Assembly (NCBI GenBank): GCA_037176705.1
Contig: CM073893.1
Span: 16,058,074-16,122,073, forward strand
Length of the DNA stretch: 64,000 nt
Origin: Molossus alvarezi
Taxonomy: Eukaryota; Chordata; Mammalia; Chiroptera; Molossidae
Direction of reading: 5' to 3'
Both the position numbers and the translations under genes were made by a program. Under the pieces are notes generated by a model. It worked only from the letters and a program-made list of their open reading frames with translations, searched no databases and was not told the DNA's origin. This document shows, piece after piece, positions 1-10,886 of the stretch. The stretch's first letter is position 1. Every line of letters begins with the position of its first letter.

Positions 1-1744
1 TTATGTGGTTTATTACATTTATGGATTTTCAAATATTGTACCAGCCTTGCATCCCTGGGATGAATCCCACTTGGTCATGGTGGATAATTTTTTTGGTGTA
101 TTGCTGGATCCGATTTGCTAGCATTTTGTTCAGGATTTTGGCATCTATGTTCATCAGGGATATTGGCCTGTAGTTTCCTTTCTTTGTTGTGTCCTTTTCT
201 GGTTTTGGAATTAGAATTATGCTGGCTTCATAAAACGAGTTTGGAAATCTTCCTTCTTTTTGAATTTTTTGAAATAGTTTGAGGAGAATGGGTATTCGTT
301 CTTCTTTAAATATTTGGTAAAACTCCCCCGTGAAGCCATCCGGGCCTGTGCTTTTATTTGCTGGGAGAGTCTTGATTACATCTTCAATTTCTTCTGTTGT
401 TATTGGTCTGTTCAAGTTTTCTATTTCTTCCTGATCCAGTTTTGGGAGACTATGTGTTTCTAGAAATTTGTCCATTTCGTTTAGATTGTTGAATTTGTTG
501 CCATATAATTGTTCATAGTAGTTGTTATCGATCTTTTGTATGTCTGTGGTGTCAGTTGTTATCTCTCCTCTTTCATTTCTGATTTTGTGTATTTGGGTTC
601 TCTCTCTTTGTTTTTTGGTGAGTCTAGCTAAGGGTCCATCAGTCTTGTTTATCTTTTTGAAAAAACAGCTCTTTGTTTTATTGATCCTTTGAATTGTTTT
701 TTTGGTGTCTATGTCATTTATTTCTGCTCTGATCTTTACTATTTCCTTTCTTCTACTTGCTCTGTTGTTTTTTTTTTTCTCTCTAGTTCTTTAATTTGTG
801 AGGTTAGCTAGTCTATTAGAGATTTTTCTTCTTTTTTGATGTAGGACTGTAGTGCTATGAACTTCCCTGTCAGAACTGCTTTCGCTGCATCCCATAGATT
901 TTTTGTTGTTGTGTCTTCATTTTCCTTGGTTTCCAGGAATTTTTTTATTTCCTCCTTGATCTCCTCGGTGACCCATTCATTGTTTAATAACATGCTATTT
1001 AGCTTCCATGTGTTCAAATGTCTTTGTATGTTCTTCTTGCAATTTCTAATTTCTAATTTCATGCCATTGTGATCTGAGAAGATTCTTGATAGGATTTCAC
1101 TCTTCTTGAACTTGTAGAGACTTAGTTTGTGCCCTAACATGTGGTCTCTCTTTGAGAATGTTGTATGTGCACTTGAGAAGAATGTGAATTCTGTAGTTTT
1201 GGGGTGTAATTCTCTGTAGATATCTATTAAATCCATTTGGTCTAGTGCTTCCTTTAGAGTCTCTGTTTCTTTGCTAATTTTTTTCCCAGAGGATCTATCC
1301 AGTGCTGTCAACGGGTGTTGAAGTCCCCTGCTATATTTGTCTTGCTATCGATTTCTCCTTTGAAGTCCTCCGGAAGTTTTTAAATATATTTTGGTGCTCC
1401 AATATTGGGTGCAGATATGTTATATCTTCCTGTTGGATAGATCCTTTCAATATTATGTAGTGGCCTCCTTTGACTCTAGTTATGGCCTTCATTCTGAAAT
1501 CTATTTTATCAGATATGAGTATTGCTACCCCAGCTTTTTTTTCTTTTCCGTTTGCTTGGAAGATTTTTTTCTATCCCTTCACTTTCAATCTATGTGGGTC
1601 TTTTGTTGTGAGATGGGTTTCCTGTAAACAACATATAGATGAGTCATGCTTTCTTATCCAATAAGCTACTCTGTATCTTTTTATGGGAGCATTCAGTCCA
1701 TTTACATTTAAGGTGATTATTGATATGTACTTATGTATTGCCAT
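1..1744 (-). pseudogene. L1-A ORF2 (endonuclease/reverse transcriptase) remnant, partial
   Basis: ORF2p nicks target DNA and copies L1 RNA by target-primed reverse transcription. The start codon is the complement of 1742-1744, and the frame opens MAIHKYISIITLNVNGLN. The endonuclease Asn of LNVNGL and Glu of LQETH are visible. A TAG follows the LKVKG segment near 1570, and a small deletion breaks the segment just before the GDFNT motif. A 167-codon open stretch (808-1311) covers the end of the endonuclease and the linker. A 148-codon stretch (29-475) covers the start of the reverse transcriptase, including [11 protein letters not shown] and NYRPISLMN. The catalytic FADD region lies outside the window. 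A pseudogene by multiple breaks. Confidence 0.93.
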
Positions 1745-1789
1745 TTTTGTTTAGTGTGGTTCTATTTTTCTTCCCATTTCTCCTGCTAA

Positions 1790-2697
1790 TTACAGAAGTC
1801 TTTTTAACATTTCTAGCAGTACTGGTTTGTATTCCCTTAGCCTTTTTTTGTCTGGGAAGGTTTTTATTTGACCTTCTATTTTGAATGATAGCCTTGCTGG
1901 TTAGAGTAGTCTTGGATTCAGATCCTTGTTTTTCATGACCTTGATTACTTGATGCCATTCCCTTCTGGCCTGTAGTGTTTCTGTTGAGAAGTCAGCTCAG
2001 AGCCTTATAGGGTTTCCTTTGTAAGTAACCTGTTGCTTATCTCTTTCTGCTTTTAGGATTCTCTCTTTGTCTTTAATTTTTGGCAGTTTGATTACTGTGT
2101 GTCTTGGTGTGGGCCTGGTTGGGTTCTTCTTACTTGGGGCTCTGTGTGCTTCTTGAACTTGAATGCCTTCTTCCTTCACCAAATTAGGGAAGTTTTCTGT
2201 CACTATTTCTTTGAATATATTCTGTAACCCTTGCTTATTTTCTTCTTCCTCAGGGACTCCTATGATGCGAATATTATTACGTTTCTCATTGTCTCACAGT
2301 TCTCTTAAGCTGTCTTCCTGTTTTTTAATCGTTTTTTTCCTTTTGTTTTTCTTATTGGTTGATTTTTTTCTAGCCTGTCTTCTAATTCACTGATCCGGTC
2401 ATCAGCTTCTCCTACTCTGCTTTTTAGACCTTCCAATGTGTTTTTTATTTCTGATATGTCATTCTTCATTTCTTCCTGTTGGTTTTTAATTTCCAACTGG
2501 TTGATTTTTAACATTTCTATGTCTTTACTCATGGTACTCATATCCTTACACATGCTGTTGAGCTTCCTCAACATCATGGCTCTAAATTCTAGTTCTGTTA
2601 ACTTGCTTAACTGCACCTCATTTATCTCATCTTCCGTAGAGTTCTCTTGTTCTTTCATTTGGCTTTTGTTTCTGTTTTTCATCATTTTGGCTGTCAC
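1790..2697 (-). pseudogene. L1-A ORF1 (RNA-binding chaperone) remnant
   Basis: ORF1p is the coiled-coil, RNA-binding trimer that packages L1 RNA. The frame opens on the minus strand at 2697 (MTAKMMKNRNK; the usual L1 start is the internal Met of MMKNRNK). It runs 130 codons through the coiled-coil segment (KLNSMCKDMSTMSKDIEML, then an ISELEDR heptad stretch) and is lost by frameshift near 2305-2370. The RNA-recognition and C-terminal parts persist in another frame at 1997-2203 (NFPNLVKEEGIQVQEAHRAP, TPRHTVIKLPKIKDKERIL). The expected stop after the final KRLL lies at 1790-1792, some 45 bases upstream of the ORF2 start, as in the other copies here. Confidence 0.9.
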
Positions 2698-3837
2698 AGT
2701 GGGCTTTGGAGTCTGCCAAATTTTCCCTGTGGGTGTTGGTGTTCTGCTGTTTGTGGCTCCTTCTCCTGGGTTTGGATGGGCCAGGGAGGACCCACTTTAA
2801 ACACCACCATCAAGTCTTAGCTTTTCTGGTTAGTGTTGCTAGCCCAGGGAATGGTAGTTATCCTCTAGCTTTTTTTGCCTGGAGGCTATTAGTAGAGGTC
2901 ACCTGAAGATCCTTGGTTTCTGAGTTGCCTGAAAAACTCCCTCAGGTGCTCAGTGTAAGAGGATTTCCCGAGGGTGGGGCAGCTGCTAGTTGTTAATGGG
3001 CCTCAATTAGCATTTCAATGGCCACCAGGTGTGGTTGAATCTCTGAGGGAGGGGCCTCTGCCTCTCCCCAGAACCCTGGGAAAGAGTAAAATGACCACAG
3101 TCCTGCATGGCTGCACTCAGCGAAAGCTCTTAGCACCCTCCAAAACCCGAGTGTCCCCACACAGTTCCAGTCCAGTCTGCCTTCCTTCTGCCGGAGCCCA
3201 AGGCGAGTGGTTGCTACCAATTTAGCCTCTGTCTAGACTCTGCATCAGGGAGCCGCCTGGGACTTTTAACCCTAGAGTGCTGCTTCCAGCTAAGGGTGGC
3301 CATGGCTGTGGCGCCAGCCGAGGGCGTTGCACTCAGCAGAAACCCCAGGACTAAGCCACGGTAGCGGGACACTGCCAAGGTGGCAGCAGCTTCCAGCAGA
3401 GTCCCCTGGTCCCTGCGAATCCCTGCGGCACCAGCTGAGGGCTTAGCACGCAGAGTTCGCAGGACTCAGCCTGGGTAGCAGGGTCCTGCCGAGTCCCCTG
3501 GTTGCAGCCAGTCCGTGCCAGTCCGCACGGCACCAGCCAAGGGCTTAGCAGGCAGCAGAGTTCACAGGAGTCATGCAGGGTCATAGCTGAGTAGGCAGCA
3601 ACTTCGCGCCGAGCCCCCTGGTCCCCGCCCAGGCCGCTGCGGACTGTGGGCTCCCGCCCCCCTCTCGCGTCCTCACTAGCCTACCAGGATTGAGTCAGTG
3701 TCCCTGGTTATGTGGTCTTCCAAGGTGTCTTTTGGTTGCCCCTTCCTGAAGATTTGCCTTTATTTTTGTTGTAAGTCCAGTTTGGTCCTGGGAGATGGTC
3801 TGTGTAGCTCCATTCACTCTGCCGCCATTTTTCCAGA
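2698..3837 (-). promoter_or_regulatory. L1-A 5'UTR (internal promoter region) with GC-rich tandem modules
   Basis: This is the GC-rich leader upstream of ORF1. The stretch 2700-3240 is alignable by eye with the leaders of L1-G and L1-H. The stretch 3300-3600 carries about three imperfect modules beginning GGCGCCAGCC or GGCACCAGCY near 3309, 3427 and 3530, which G and H lack. The terminal 40 bases match the start of L1-G. In other mammals the L1 5'UTR is a Pol II promoter and YY1 binds an ATGGCGGC site near +1. That role is inferred here from position and motif. Confidence 0.7.
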
Positions 3838-5200
3838 GTTGGGAGTTTCTTGATTACATCTTCAATGTCCTTAGTTTTTATTGGTCTGTTCAAAATTTCT
3901 ATCTCTTCCTGGTTCAATTTTGGGAGATTGTGTGTTTGTAGAAATTTGTTCATTTCACCTAGATTACCCATTTTGTTGGTGCATACTTGTTTGTAGTGTG
4001 TTATAATGATCCTTTGTACTTTTGTGGTGTCAGTTGTTACTTCTCCTCTTTTATTTCTGATTTATTTATTTGAGTCCTCTCTTTTTGTTTCTTGATGAGT
4101 CTGATTAAGGGTCCATCAAACAGCTCTTTGTTTCATTGATCTTTTGAATTGTTTTTTGTTTCTATGTCATTTATTTCTGCTCTGACCTTTACTATTTCTT
4201 TTCTTTTACTTGCTCTGGGTTTTTCTTTATGTTTACTTTCTAGTTTTTTAAGTTGTACAGTTAGAAAGCCAATTTAAAATTTTTCTTGTTTCTTGAGGTA
4301 GGCCTGAAGTGCTATGAACTTCTCTCTCAGGACTGCTTTTGCTGCATCCCATACATTTTGTATTGCTGTGCGTTCATTTTTATTGGTTTCCAGGAAGTTT
4401 TTAATTTCTTCCTTGATCTCCTGGTAACCCAGTCATTGTTAATAAATGCTATTTAGTCTCCATGTGTTTGAATGTTTTTGTTGTAATTGATTTCTAGTTT
4501 CGTGCCATTGTGATCTGAGAATATGTCTAATATAATTTTAATCTTCTTGAATGTGTAGAGACTTTCTTTGTGTCCTAACATGTTGTCTATCTTCAAGAAT
4601 GTCCTGTGTACACTTGAGAAGAATGTATATTCTGCAGCTTTGGGGTGAAATGTTTTGTAAATATCAATTAAGTCCAACTGATCTAGTTCATCATTTAAGT
4701 ACTCTGTGTCCTTGTTAATTTTTGTCCAGTAGATCTATCCAGTAGTGCCAGTGGGGTGTTAAAGTCACCCAATATGATTGTATTTCTATTGATCTCTCCC
4801 TTGAAGTCATCCAGAAGTTTTAAAATATATTTTGTTGCTCCTGTATTTGGTGCATATATGTTTACCAGGGTTATATCCTCTTGTTGAATTGATGCCTTTA
4901 ATATTATGTAGTGACCTTTGTCTCTTACTATGGCCCTCATTTCAAAGTTTATCTTATCAGATGTGAGTATTGCTACACCAGCTTTTTTTTTTTTTTTCAT
5001 TTCCATTTGCTTAGAAAATTTTTTTTTATTCCCTTCACTTTCATTCTGTGTGAGTCTTTTGTTGTGAGGTGGGTCTCTTGTAGACAACATATATATGGGT
5101 TGTGTTTTCTTATCCAATCAGCTATCTTGTGTCTTTTGATTGGAACAGTTAAGCCACTTACATTTAAGGTTATTATTGATAGATACTTATTAGTTGTCAT
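3838..5200 (-). pseudogene. L1-B ORF2 remnant (endonuclease and start of RT)
   Basis: The start codon is the complement of 5198-5200, opening MTTNKYLSIITLNVSGLTVP. The endonuclease Asn and the Glu of LQETH are present. A frameshift occurs at an A-run (T-run 4983-5000 on the plus strand). A second open stretch (4695-5117) carries the GDFNTPLALLDRS motif, and 4453-4677 carries the SDHNG endonuclease His motif. The linker follows to 3838, where L1-A interrupts. Substitutions such as LNVSGL for LNVNGL and YICC for SICC mark an older subfamily. It encodes no complete domain. Confidence 0.87.
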
Positions 5201-5252
5201 TTTTATTTTATACCTGTGTTCCTCTGTCTCTTTCTATTTCTTCTTTTTCTTC

Positions 5253-6159
5253 TTACAACAGTCTCTAGCATTTCTGGAAGTGCTGGTTTGTTGGTGGTAA
5301 GTCCCTTTAGCTTTTTTTCTGTCTGTGAAGCTCTTTATTTCACCTTTGATTATGAATGATAGCCTTGCTGGATAGTCTTGTATTCAAACCCTTACCTTTC
5401 ATCATTTTGTGTACTTCATGCCACTCTCTTCTGGCCCACAGTGTTTCTATTGAGAAATCAACTGACAGTCTAATGGGAGCTCCCACGAGTAGGTAACTTT
5501 TTGTCTCTCTCTTGCTTCCTTTAAGATTCTTTTTCTGTCTTTAATGTTTGACATTTTAATTATGATGTGTCTAGCTGTGGGTCTTTTTGGGTTCATCTTG
5601 CTTGGGACTCTCTGTGTTTCCTGGCCTCATGTGCCTTTTTTCTTCACCAGTTTAGAAAAATTTTCTGTCATTATTTCTCCAAACAGGTTCTCTATTCCTT
5701 TCTTTGATTCTTCTCCTTCTGGTACCCCTATAATGTGAATGTTGTTATGTATTGTATTGTTCCAAAGTTCCCTTAAACTCTCCTCCTGTTTTTTAATTTT
5801 TTTCTCCCATTTGCTGTTCTATTTGGGTGTTTTATTCTACCTTGTCTTCTAACTTGCTGATTCAGTCTTCAGCTTTTTCTAATCTACTAATGAATCATTC
5901 TGAGGTATTTTTCATAATAGCTATGTCATTCTTAATTTCCTCTTAAATTTTATTCATAGTTTCTACTTCTTTTTTTTTTTAAGCTGATGTAGTTCCCTCT
6001 GAGCTCTTAATAATTCTTCTTAAGTTGTTTGTTGAGCACCCTTAAAATCATTGCTTTGAATTCTTTATCTGACAAACTGCTTTCTTCTATTTTCTGTAGT
6101 TCCTTTTCTGGTGATTCCTTTTTTTCTTTCATTTGGGTGTTATTTATTTGTTTCACCAT
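5253..6159 (-). pseudogene. L1-B ORF1 remnant
   Basis: The initiator is the complement of 6157-6159, opening MVKQINNTQMKEKKESPEKE, which is clearly related to the MVKHRNK openings of the younger copies but diverged. No long frame survives. Fragments of the coiled coil and of the ENLFGE-like and RHIIIK-like segments can be followed in shifting frames. The stop after a final LL is at 5253-5255. Its job would have been L1 RNA packaging; this copy is defunct. Confidence 0.78.
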
Positions 6160-6860
6160 TTTAGCAGTCTGGTAGTTCTAGGCTCAGCGAGGATGTTGGG
6201 ATGTGTAGGCAGGTCGGTGTATCAAATAAGGCTGCTGTGCCTCTCAGACTGTTTTTGTGTGTGGCGCCTCTTGACTACTGTTGGTCCTGGAGGATTGACA
6301 ACTGGTGGCTGGTCATGGTAGGAGCTCCTGGAGTGCATGGGTCCAGCTGGTGCCCTGCTGGGTTGTGTGGATCCCATTGGTGTGCTTCTGGGGTACACTG
6401 CTGCCTGGTGGGGCTCAGTGCCTGATTAGTCGCTGCTGATGCTGCTGGGGGTGAGTGTCAGCTCCTGGTTTGCACTGCTACTGCTGCTGCTGTTGCCAGG
6501 GGGTGCTCTCAGCTCCCAATCCTCTTCTGCTATTGGGGGCTGAGGATATTTTGCTCCTGGGACTTTGCTGCTGCTGGGAGAGGGGCTCCACTCCAAATTT
6601 GCTGCTGCAGTTGTCAGGGAAAAGCCTTGGCTGCCCGAGTCTTGCTGTTGCTTGGGCTGGGGCACCGCTCCACATCAGCCTCTGCTGATGCTGCTGGGGA
6701 TGGGTGTCAGCTGCCGATGTGTGCTGCTGCTTGGGGATGGATATCTGCTCAGAGCCTCTGCTGCTGGGGGTGTATCTCAGCTCCTGAGCCTCAGCTGCTA
6801 TTGAGGGTGGGGCTCCATTTTCTCTCAGTCACTGCTGCTGGGGGAAGCAGACTTGCCTCC
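6160..6860 (-). promoter_or_regulatory. L1-B 5'UTR, CAG/CTG-rich
   Basis: A leader dominated by repeated TGCTGCTGGGGGTG-type words on the plus strand. Several overlapping open frames on both strands are by-products of this composition. Similar wording at 30360-30560 in L1-E indicates common descent. Promoter function is inferred only from position. Confidence 0.6.
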
Positions 6861-6896
6861 TTTTTAAAAAAAACTTTCTTTTTAATATTGCATTGA

Positions 6897-7190
6897 ATGA
6901 TTTGCCATATTTTCTTTTGTTAATTCTCACACAAGAATATTTTTTTCATTGATTTTTTTTTTTTTTAGAGAGTGGAAAGGTGAGGAGGGGAGAGAGAGAG
7001 AGAGAAACATTTATGTGAGAGGTACACATCGATTGGTTGCCTCCCACACACACCCTAACAGGGGCCAAGGGTTGAACCTGCAACCCAGGTATGAGCCCTT
7101 GACTGGGAATCAAGCCCAAGACCCTTCAGTGTGCAGGCCTATGCTGTAATCACTGAGCCATACCAGCCAGGGCATGATTTGCCATATTTT
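6897..7190 (-). mobile_element. Ves-type SINE, minus strand, with TSD
   Basis: The body is 6914-7173 and reads on the minus strand from GCCCTGGCTGGTATGGCTCAG to a T/A-rich tail. A 17-bp direct repeat, ATGATTTGCCATATTTT, flanks it at 6897-6913 and 7174-7190. The inner sequence (GGGAATCAAGCCC, CACATCGATTGGTTGCC) differs from the younger Ves copies here, so it looks like an older subtype. Confidence 0.92.
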
Positions 7191-7277
7191 AAAAGAGTAG
7201 CCTATTAATGAACCCAAATCATGGCTCCATTACCATTTACATACTTTTGTGTTTATTTGTTCATGTGTAAATATATT

Positions 7278-7364
7278 TGTAGGATCAGCTTTTTTTTAAA
7301 AAAAATTTTAAATTTTAATTAATTTGAATTTTGTTTTTTAATATTTTGTTCAGATAGAGTGGGG

Positions 7365-7426
<62 letters not shown>

Positions 7427-7602
7427 TCGATGTGAAAGGGACACATCGAGTGGTTGCCACCCTCACCACCCAACCAGGGCCGGGGACAAACTGCAACCGA
7501 GGTACGTGCCCTTAGCGGGAACTGAACCTGGGTCTCTCTGGACCACAGGCCGACGCTCTAACCACTGAGCCAAACCGGCCAGGGCTGTAGGATCAGCTTT
7601 TT
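7278..7602 (-). mobile_element. Ves SINE, minus strand, with (GA)n and TSD
   Basis: The body is 7295-7585. A 17-bp target-site duplication, TGTAGGATCAGCTTTTT, is identical at 7278-7294 and 7586-7602. The tRNA-like head (complement of GAGCCAAACCGGCCAGGGC) is intact. The internal CT stretch has grown into a (GA)n microsatellite at about 7366-7422. Confidence 0.95.
7366..7422. repeat. (GA)n microsatellite inside a SINE
   Basis: A nearly pure GA tract of about 57 bases arising from the SINE's own CT-rich segment. Likely polymorphic in length. Confidence 0.95.
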
Positions 7603-7901
7603 GAAGCAGAATTGACATGAGCATATGAGAGTGTATAACATAGAGGTTTAAAGTACTGCTTCCTTAGACACTAGTTTGAATGAATGTAGAACCCTATTTC
7701 ACTTCCAGTATTTCTGCTGTGTTAGTCAAACATAGTGCTTGGTACTTCATCCTTTGCTTCCCTATTTCTGGTTTTAATAGCAAAGATATTTAGTATCTAT
7801 GCAAACTCTACACTGGATATGTAATTTATTAAATTGGCACCAGAAAATACCATTTATGCACTGTAGAATCGATTCATAGTACAATTCCACAAGTCTGTAT
7901 T
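7603..7901. other. Host spacer without recognised feature
   Basis: AT-rich unique-looking sequence between two SINEs. I see no gene, RNA or familiar repeat in it. Confidence 0.6.
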
Positions 7902-8179
7902 AAAGGCTCATTCAGCCCTGGCCAGTTTGGCTCACTGGTTAGAGTGTTGGCCTGCGGTCCAGAGAGACCCAGGTTCAGTTCCCACTAAGGGCATGTACCT
8001 TGGTTGCAGTTTGTCCCCGGCCCAGGTTGGGTTGTGTGGGTGGCAGCCACTCGATGTGTCCCTTTCACGTCAATGTTTTTCTCTCTCTTCCTCTCTATCC
8101 TTCCCACTCTATCTGAACAAAATATGGAATAATGTCCTCGGGTGAGGATAAAAAATAAAATAAAATAAAGGCTCATTCA
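7902..8179 (+). mobile_element. Ves SINE, plus strand, with TSD
   Basis: The body is 7915-8166, beginning GCCCTGGCCAGTTTGGCTCA and ending GGTGAGGATAAAAAATAAAAT. A 13-bp target-site duplication, AAAGGCTCATTCA, lies at 7902-7914 and 8167-8179. Confidence 0.95.
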
Positions 8180-8985
8180 TGGGCCTAATTTATCCTTTTG
8201 TTCTTGTCTCAGTCACACGTGTGGTCCTCAGCCACCACAGAAAAGAGTAGAGAGGATGCCTACTGAGCTTCACCATCTGTGATGGCAGCAGCTGCTCATG
8301 CTTTTAGTGGCTCAACTGTGGCCAGCAGAAGATTTCTATGGATACACATTGAGTGAAGGAAAAAAAACCTACCCCCACCTTTTTTAGGGAATCACGGGGA
8401 CATTGAGCCCCTTCCAGTACTTCTGGGCTTGCTCCATCTCTGTCTCAACTGTGTGTCAGGGATACTGCAAGGGTGGGACAGCACACACAGAAATCCTTTC
8501 AGAGGACATTAGAGTGGTGAGAGCCAACCTACTAATCTTTGGCTCATAAGCAGCTCTTGGAACATCGCCAACAGGCCTTAAAGGAGCATTGGAGGAAAAT
8601 CAATTAATAAACTAAAACTTTTTTCTTTTTTTGCAATAAAAGAAATGTTATCAAGAAGTGAAACCACACATTTCTAGTGGTATGTTGGTAAGCCAGTTCT
8701 CTGCAGAGGAAAGACAGCCCTGGTTTGTAGTGTTTTGATTTTCCATGTAAATACTTCCACTGGTTGGTTTGGAGAAGACATACACATTAGCTATGTGCAT
8801 ACCATAAGCCAGTATGAGCTTGTTCTACCTCACCAGAGCACGTTATCTTCATACAAAAGTGAAAGAATTGTTCATATCTCCAAACAGAATTCTTGTTTGC
8901 AAATGTTCACAATCGCATCAATACTGCCACCTGTCCAGCTGATATCAAGAGGGTAGAAATTATATTATAACTGACAGCAAAGAAT
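8180..8985. other. Host spacer without recognised feature
   Basis: Unique-looking sequence. Small open frames such as 8735-8956 show no domain, no recognisable homology and no supporting splice context that I can see. Confidence 0.55.
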
Positions 8986-8989
8986 ATTG

Positions 8990-9290
8990 TTGTTCTGGTT
9001 ACTATTGCTGCTAACAAAACCTCAAAACTTAATGGCCTCCAAAAAAGATTTGGGTAGTGGAGATCTGAGGATGGCTTATCTCTGTTGCATGATAGGTACC
9101 TCAGCTAGGAAGATGAAAGGCTGTGTTTACTTGGCAACTGGAGGACGAATTATCTAGAAGTCTTCCTCAGTCACATGCCTGGTGGCTTTCATCTGGCACC
9201 CCAGCTCAGGCTGTTGGCTAGAACACGTGGCTATGTGGACATTCTCACAAAATGATAGCTATGTGCCAAGAGCAAGCGTTTAAAGGGGAC
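8990..9290. repeat. Ancient mammalian interspersed repeat, family uncertain
   Basis: Phrases such as GTTACTATTGCTGCTAACAAAAC, ATGGCTTATCTCTGTTGCATGAT, CACATGCCTGGTGGCTTTCATC and TGTGCCAAGAGCAAGCG recall a widespread old mammalian repeat that I cannot name with confidence. Strongly diverged. Confidence 0.4.
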
Positions 9291-9726
9291 CAGGTGAAAG
9301 GTGCATTGCCTTCTTTGATGTAGCCTTGTTTCTTATTGGTTTGTTCCTTTTTTTAACAGAAAAATTTGTAATCAAAACAAGTTTGCATGTTGACACTTAT
9401 GGCTTAACTAGAATAATCTGTCCAAATGTCAATTGTACTAAGGACCAAACAGCTATACGAGCAAGAGTTTCCTTAAAACACTGGATCCTGAGTTTTAATT
9501 ATAAGACCTCTCAAAATTAAAATTTCAATTACTGAAATAATTCAACTTCCATCTATCTATGAAAACAAAATTATCTGAGAGGTCAAATATACAATGAATG
9601 CCACATGCAAACCCTTAAGTATTAAAAGCCCCTTTCCCATATTCATACCTTCAAAACAGAAGCGTCTTTTACCTACTAAAAACCACCAACCAACCTGATC
9701 AAGTGATCTTAGAAATACTGTCTGTT
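9291..9726. other. Host spacer without recognised feature
   Basis: AT-rich sequence with no recognised gene or repeat. Confidence 0.55.
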
Positions 9727-10002
9727 AAAAGTGAGCCTCACCCTGGCCGGTTTGGCTCAGCGGTTAGAGCGTCGGCCTGCGGTACAGAGAGACCCGGGTT
9801 CGGTTCCCGCTAAGGGCACGTACCTCGGTTGCAGTTTGTCCCCGGCCCTGGTCGGTCGTGCGGGTGGCAGCCACTCGATGTGTCCCTTCACATCGATGTT
9901 TCTCTCTCTCTCTCTTCCTCTCTCTCCTTCCCGCTCTGTCTGAACAAAAAATGGAAAAATATCCTTGGGTGAGGATAAAAAAAAAAAAAAAAGTGAGCCT
10001 CA
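9727..10002 (+). mobile_element. Ves SINE, plus strand, near-consensus, with TSD
   Basis: The body is 9741-9988, the cleanest copy in the window: CCCTGGCCGGTTTGGCTCAG, A box TGGCTCAGCGG, B box GGTTCGGTTCC, CT-rich segment, then GGTGAGGATAAAA and a pure A tail. A 14-bp duplication, AAAAGTGAGCCTCA, lies at 9727-9740 and 9989-10002. Internal Pol III promoter boxes are present, but no claim of expression is made. Confidence 0.97.
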
Positions 10003-10583
10003 AATCTTTTGTGTTAACCTGGGATCACCCTGATTTAGTTCTTATTCATGAATATACAGACTACCCAAGACCACTCCTTTACTTTGCTGCCTCAGAGCAA
10101 CTAATATTTTTGCCTTTTGCAATTCTGTCACCTGTACAATACAGAAATAAAAATTCCCTTCTGATATAGCCATGTTTTAAGGTAGGCTAGTTTCCTTATG
10201 TAATATTTACGTTTATTCACTGCATAAGCATCAAAGATTGTTTTCCAGTTAAAAAAATACTGCTAATGACTTTCAGAAATTCAGATATATCTCAGAAATA
10301 ATTATCTATCACTTCATTTTCAGTTTGCTGTAAAGGATCTTAGATGGCTAAACCCTGGAGCCAGACTCATTCCTATACACACCCACGCTGCTCTCTGCAG
10401 GAAAGTCATGCAACTTTGCTGAATTCACAGCCACAGAATTAAATTACCTTCTAAAGTTACATGATTTTTGTACCTTGTAGAACTCAGTTCAATGCTCTGT
10501 TTGAGGGACCTTGTGAGATGTAACATCATTTCTGCTGAAGTTATAAGCTTGTCCAGACTCAAGGGGAGGGATTAGGAGAAGTG
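10003..10583. other. Host spacer, possible weak MIR
   Basis: No gene is seen. The stretch 10340-10400 (CTAAACCCTGGAGCCAGACT) faintly resembles the head of MIR on the plus strand. This is too weak to call separately. Confidence 0.4.
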
Positions 10584-10666
10584 TCAAAATCACATTTTTG
10601 TTTATCCTCACCCGAGGACATTTTTTCTATTTTGTTGTTGTTCAGACAGAGTGGGAAAAAGAGAGA

Positions 10667-10725
<59 letters not shown>

Positions 10726-10886
10726 CGATGTGAAAGGGACACATCGAGTGGTTGCCAGTCAGGGCCAGGGACAAACTGCAATGGAGGTATGTGCCCTTAG
10801 CAGGAACCGAACCCCGTTTTCTCTGGACCACAGGCTGACGCGCTAAGCACTGAGAAAAACTGGCCAGGGCTCAAAATCACATTTTT
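10584..10886 (-). mobile_element. Ves SINE, minus strand, with (GA)n and TSD
   Basis: The body is 10600-10870. A perfect 16-bp duplication, TCAAAATCACATTTTT, lies at 10584-10599 and 10871-10886. A (GA)n run lies at about 10665-10722. Relative to the 9741 copy, the segment after the CACATCGAGTGG word is about 15 bases shorter. Confidence 0.96.

Larger units (their letters stand above)
1..3837 (-). mobile_element. L1-A: LINE-1, 3' part outside window, full 5' end
   Basis: Read on the minus strand, this is an L1 with a 5'UTR (about 2686-3837), ORF1 (1790-2697) and the first 580 or so codons of ORF2 (1-1744); the rest lies left of the window. The 5' end is recognisable because L1-G and L1-H begin at the same place, with ATGGCGGC close to the terminus (complement of 3821-3832). 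Just beyond it (from about 3838) the sequence becomes the ORF2 of a different, more diverged L1 (L1-B), so A appears to have inserted into B. Its 5'UTR is about 1.15 kb, longer than the 0.8 kb of G and H, because of a GC-rich tandem block at 3300-3600. Stops and frameshifts in both frames show it is inactive. Confidence 0.93.
3838..6860 (-). mobile_element. L1-B: older LINE-1 interrupted by L1-A
   Basis: A minus-strand L1 more diverged from the others than they are from each other. It holds the 5' half of ORF2 (3838-5200), ORF1 (5253-6159) and a CTG/CAG-rich 5'UTR (6160 to about 6860). The sequence stops in the reverse-transcriptase N-terminus exactly where L1-A begins. The remaining 3' half would be expected left of the window if A inserted into B. 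The leader resembles the outer part of the long L1-E leader (compare 6700-6800 with 30400-30560), suggesting an old promoter type. No target-site duplication can be tested because only one end is present. Confidence 0.88.

Noticed and set aside
6426..6896. Several open frames rich in Leu/Cys or Gln/Ser on both strands
   Set aside because: They are by-products of CTG/CAG-rich L1-B leader sequence; no frame is shared with another copy.
7359..7568. Glu-Arg repeat frame
   Set aside because: A translation of the (GA)n microsatellite inside a SINE.
9741..9815. tRNA-like sequence with A and B boxes
   Set aside because: It is the head of a Ves SINE, flanked by SINE body, A tail and TSD, not a tRNA gene. 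The same applies to the other SINE heads.
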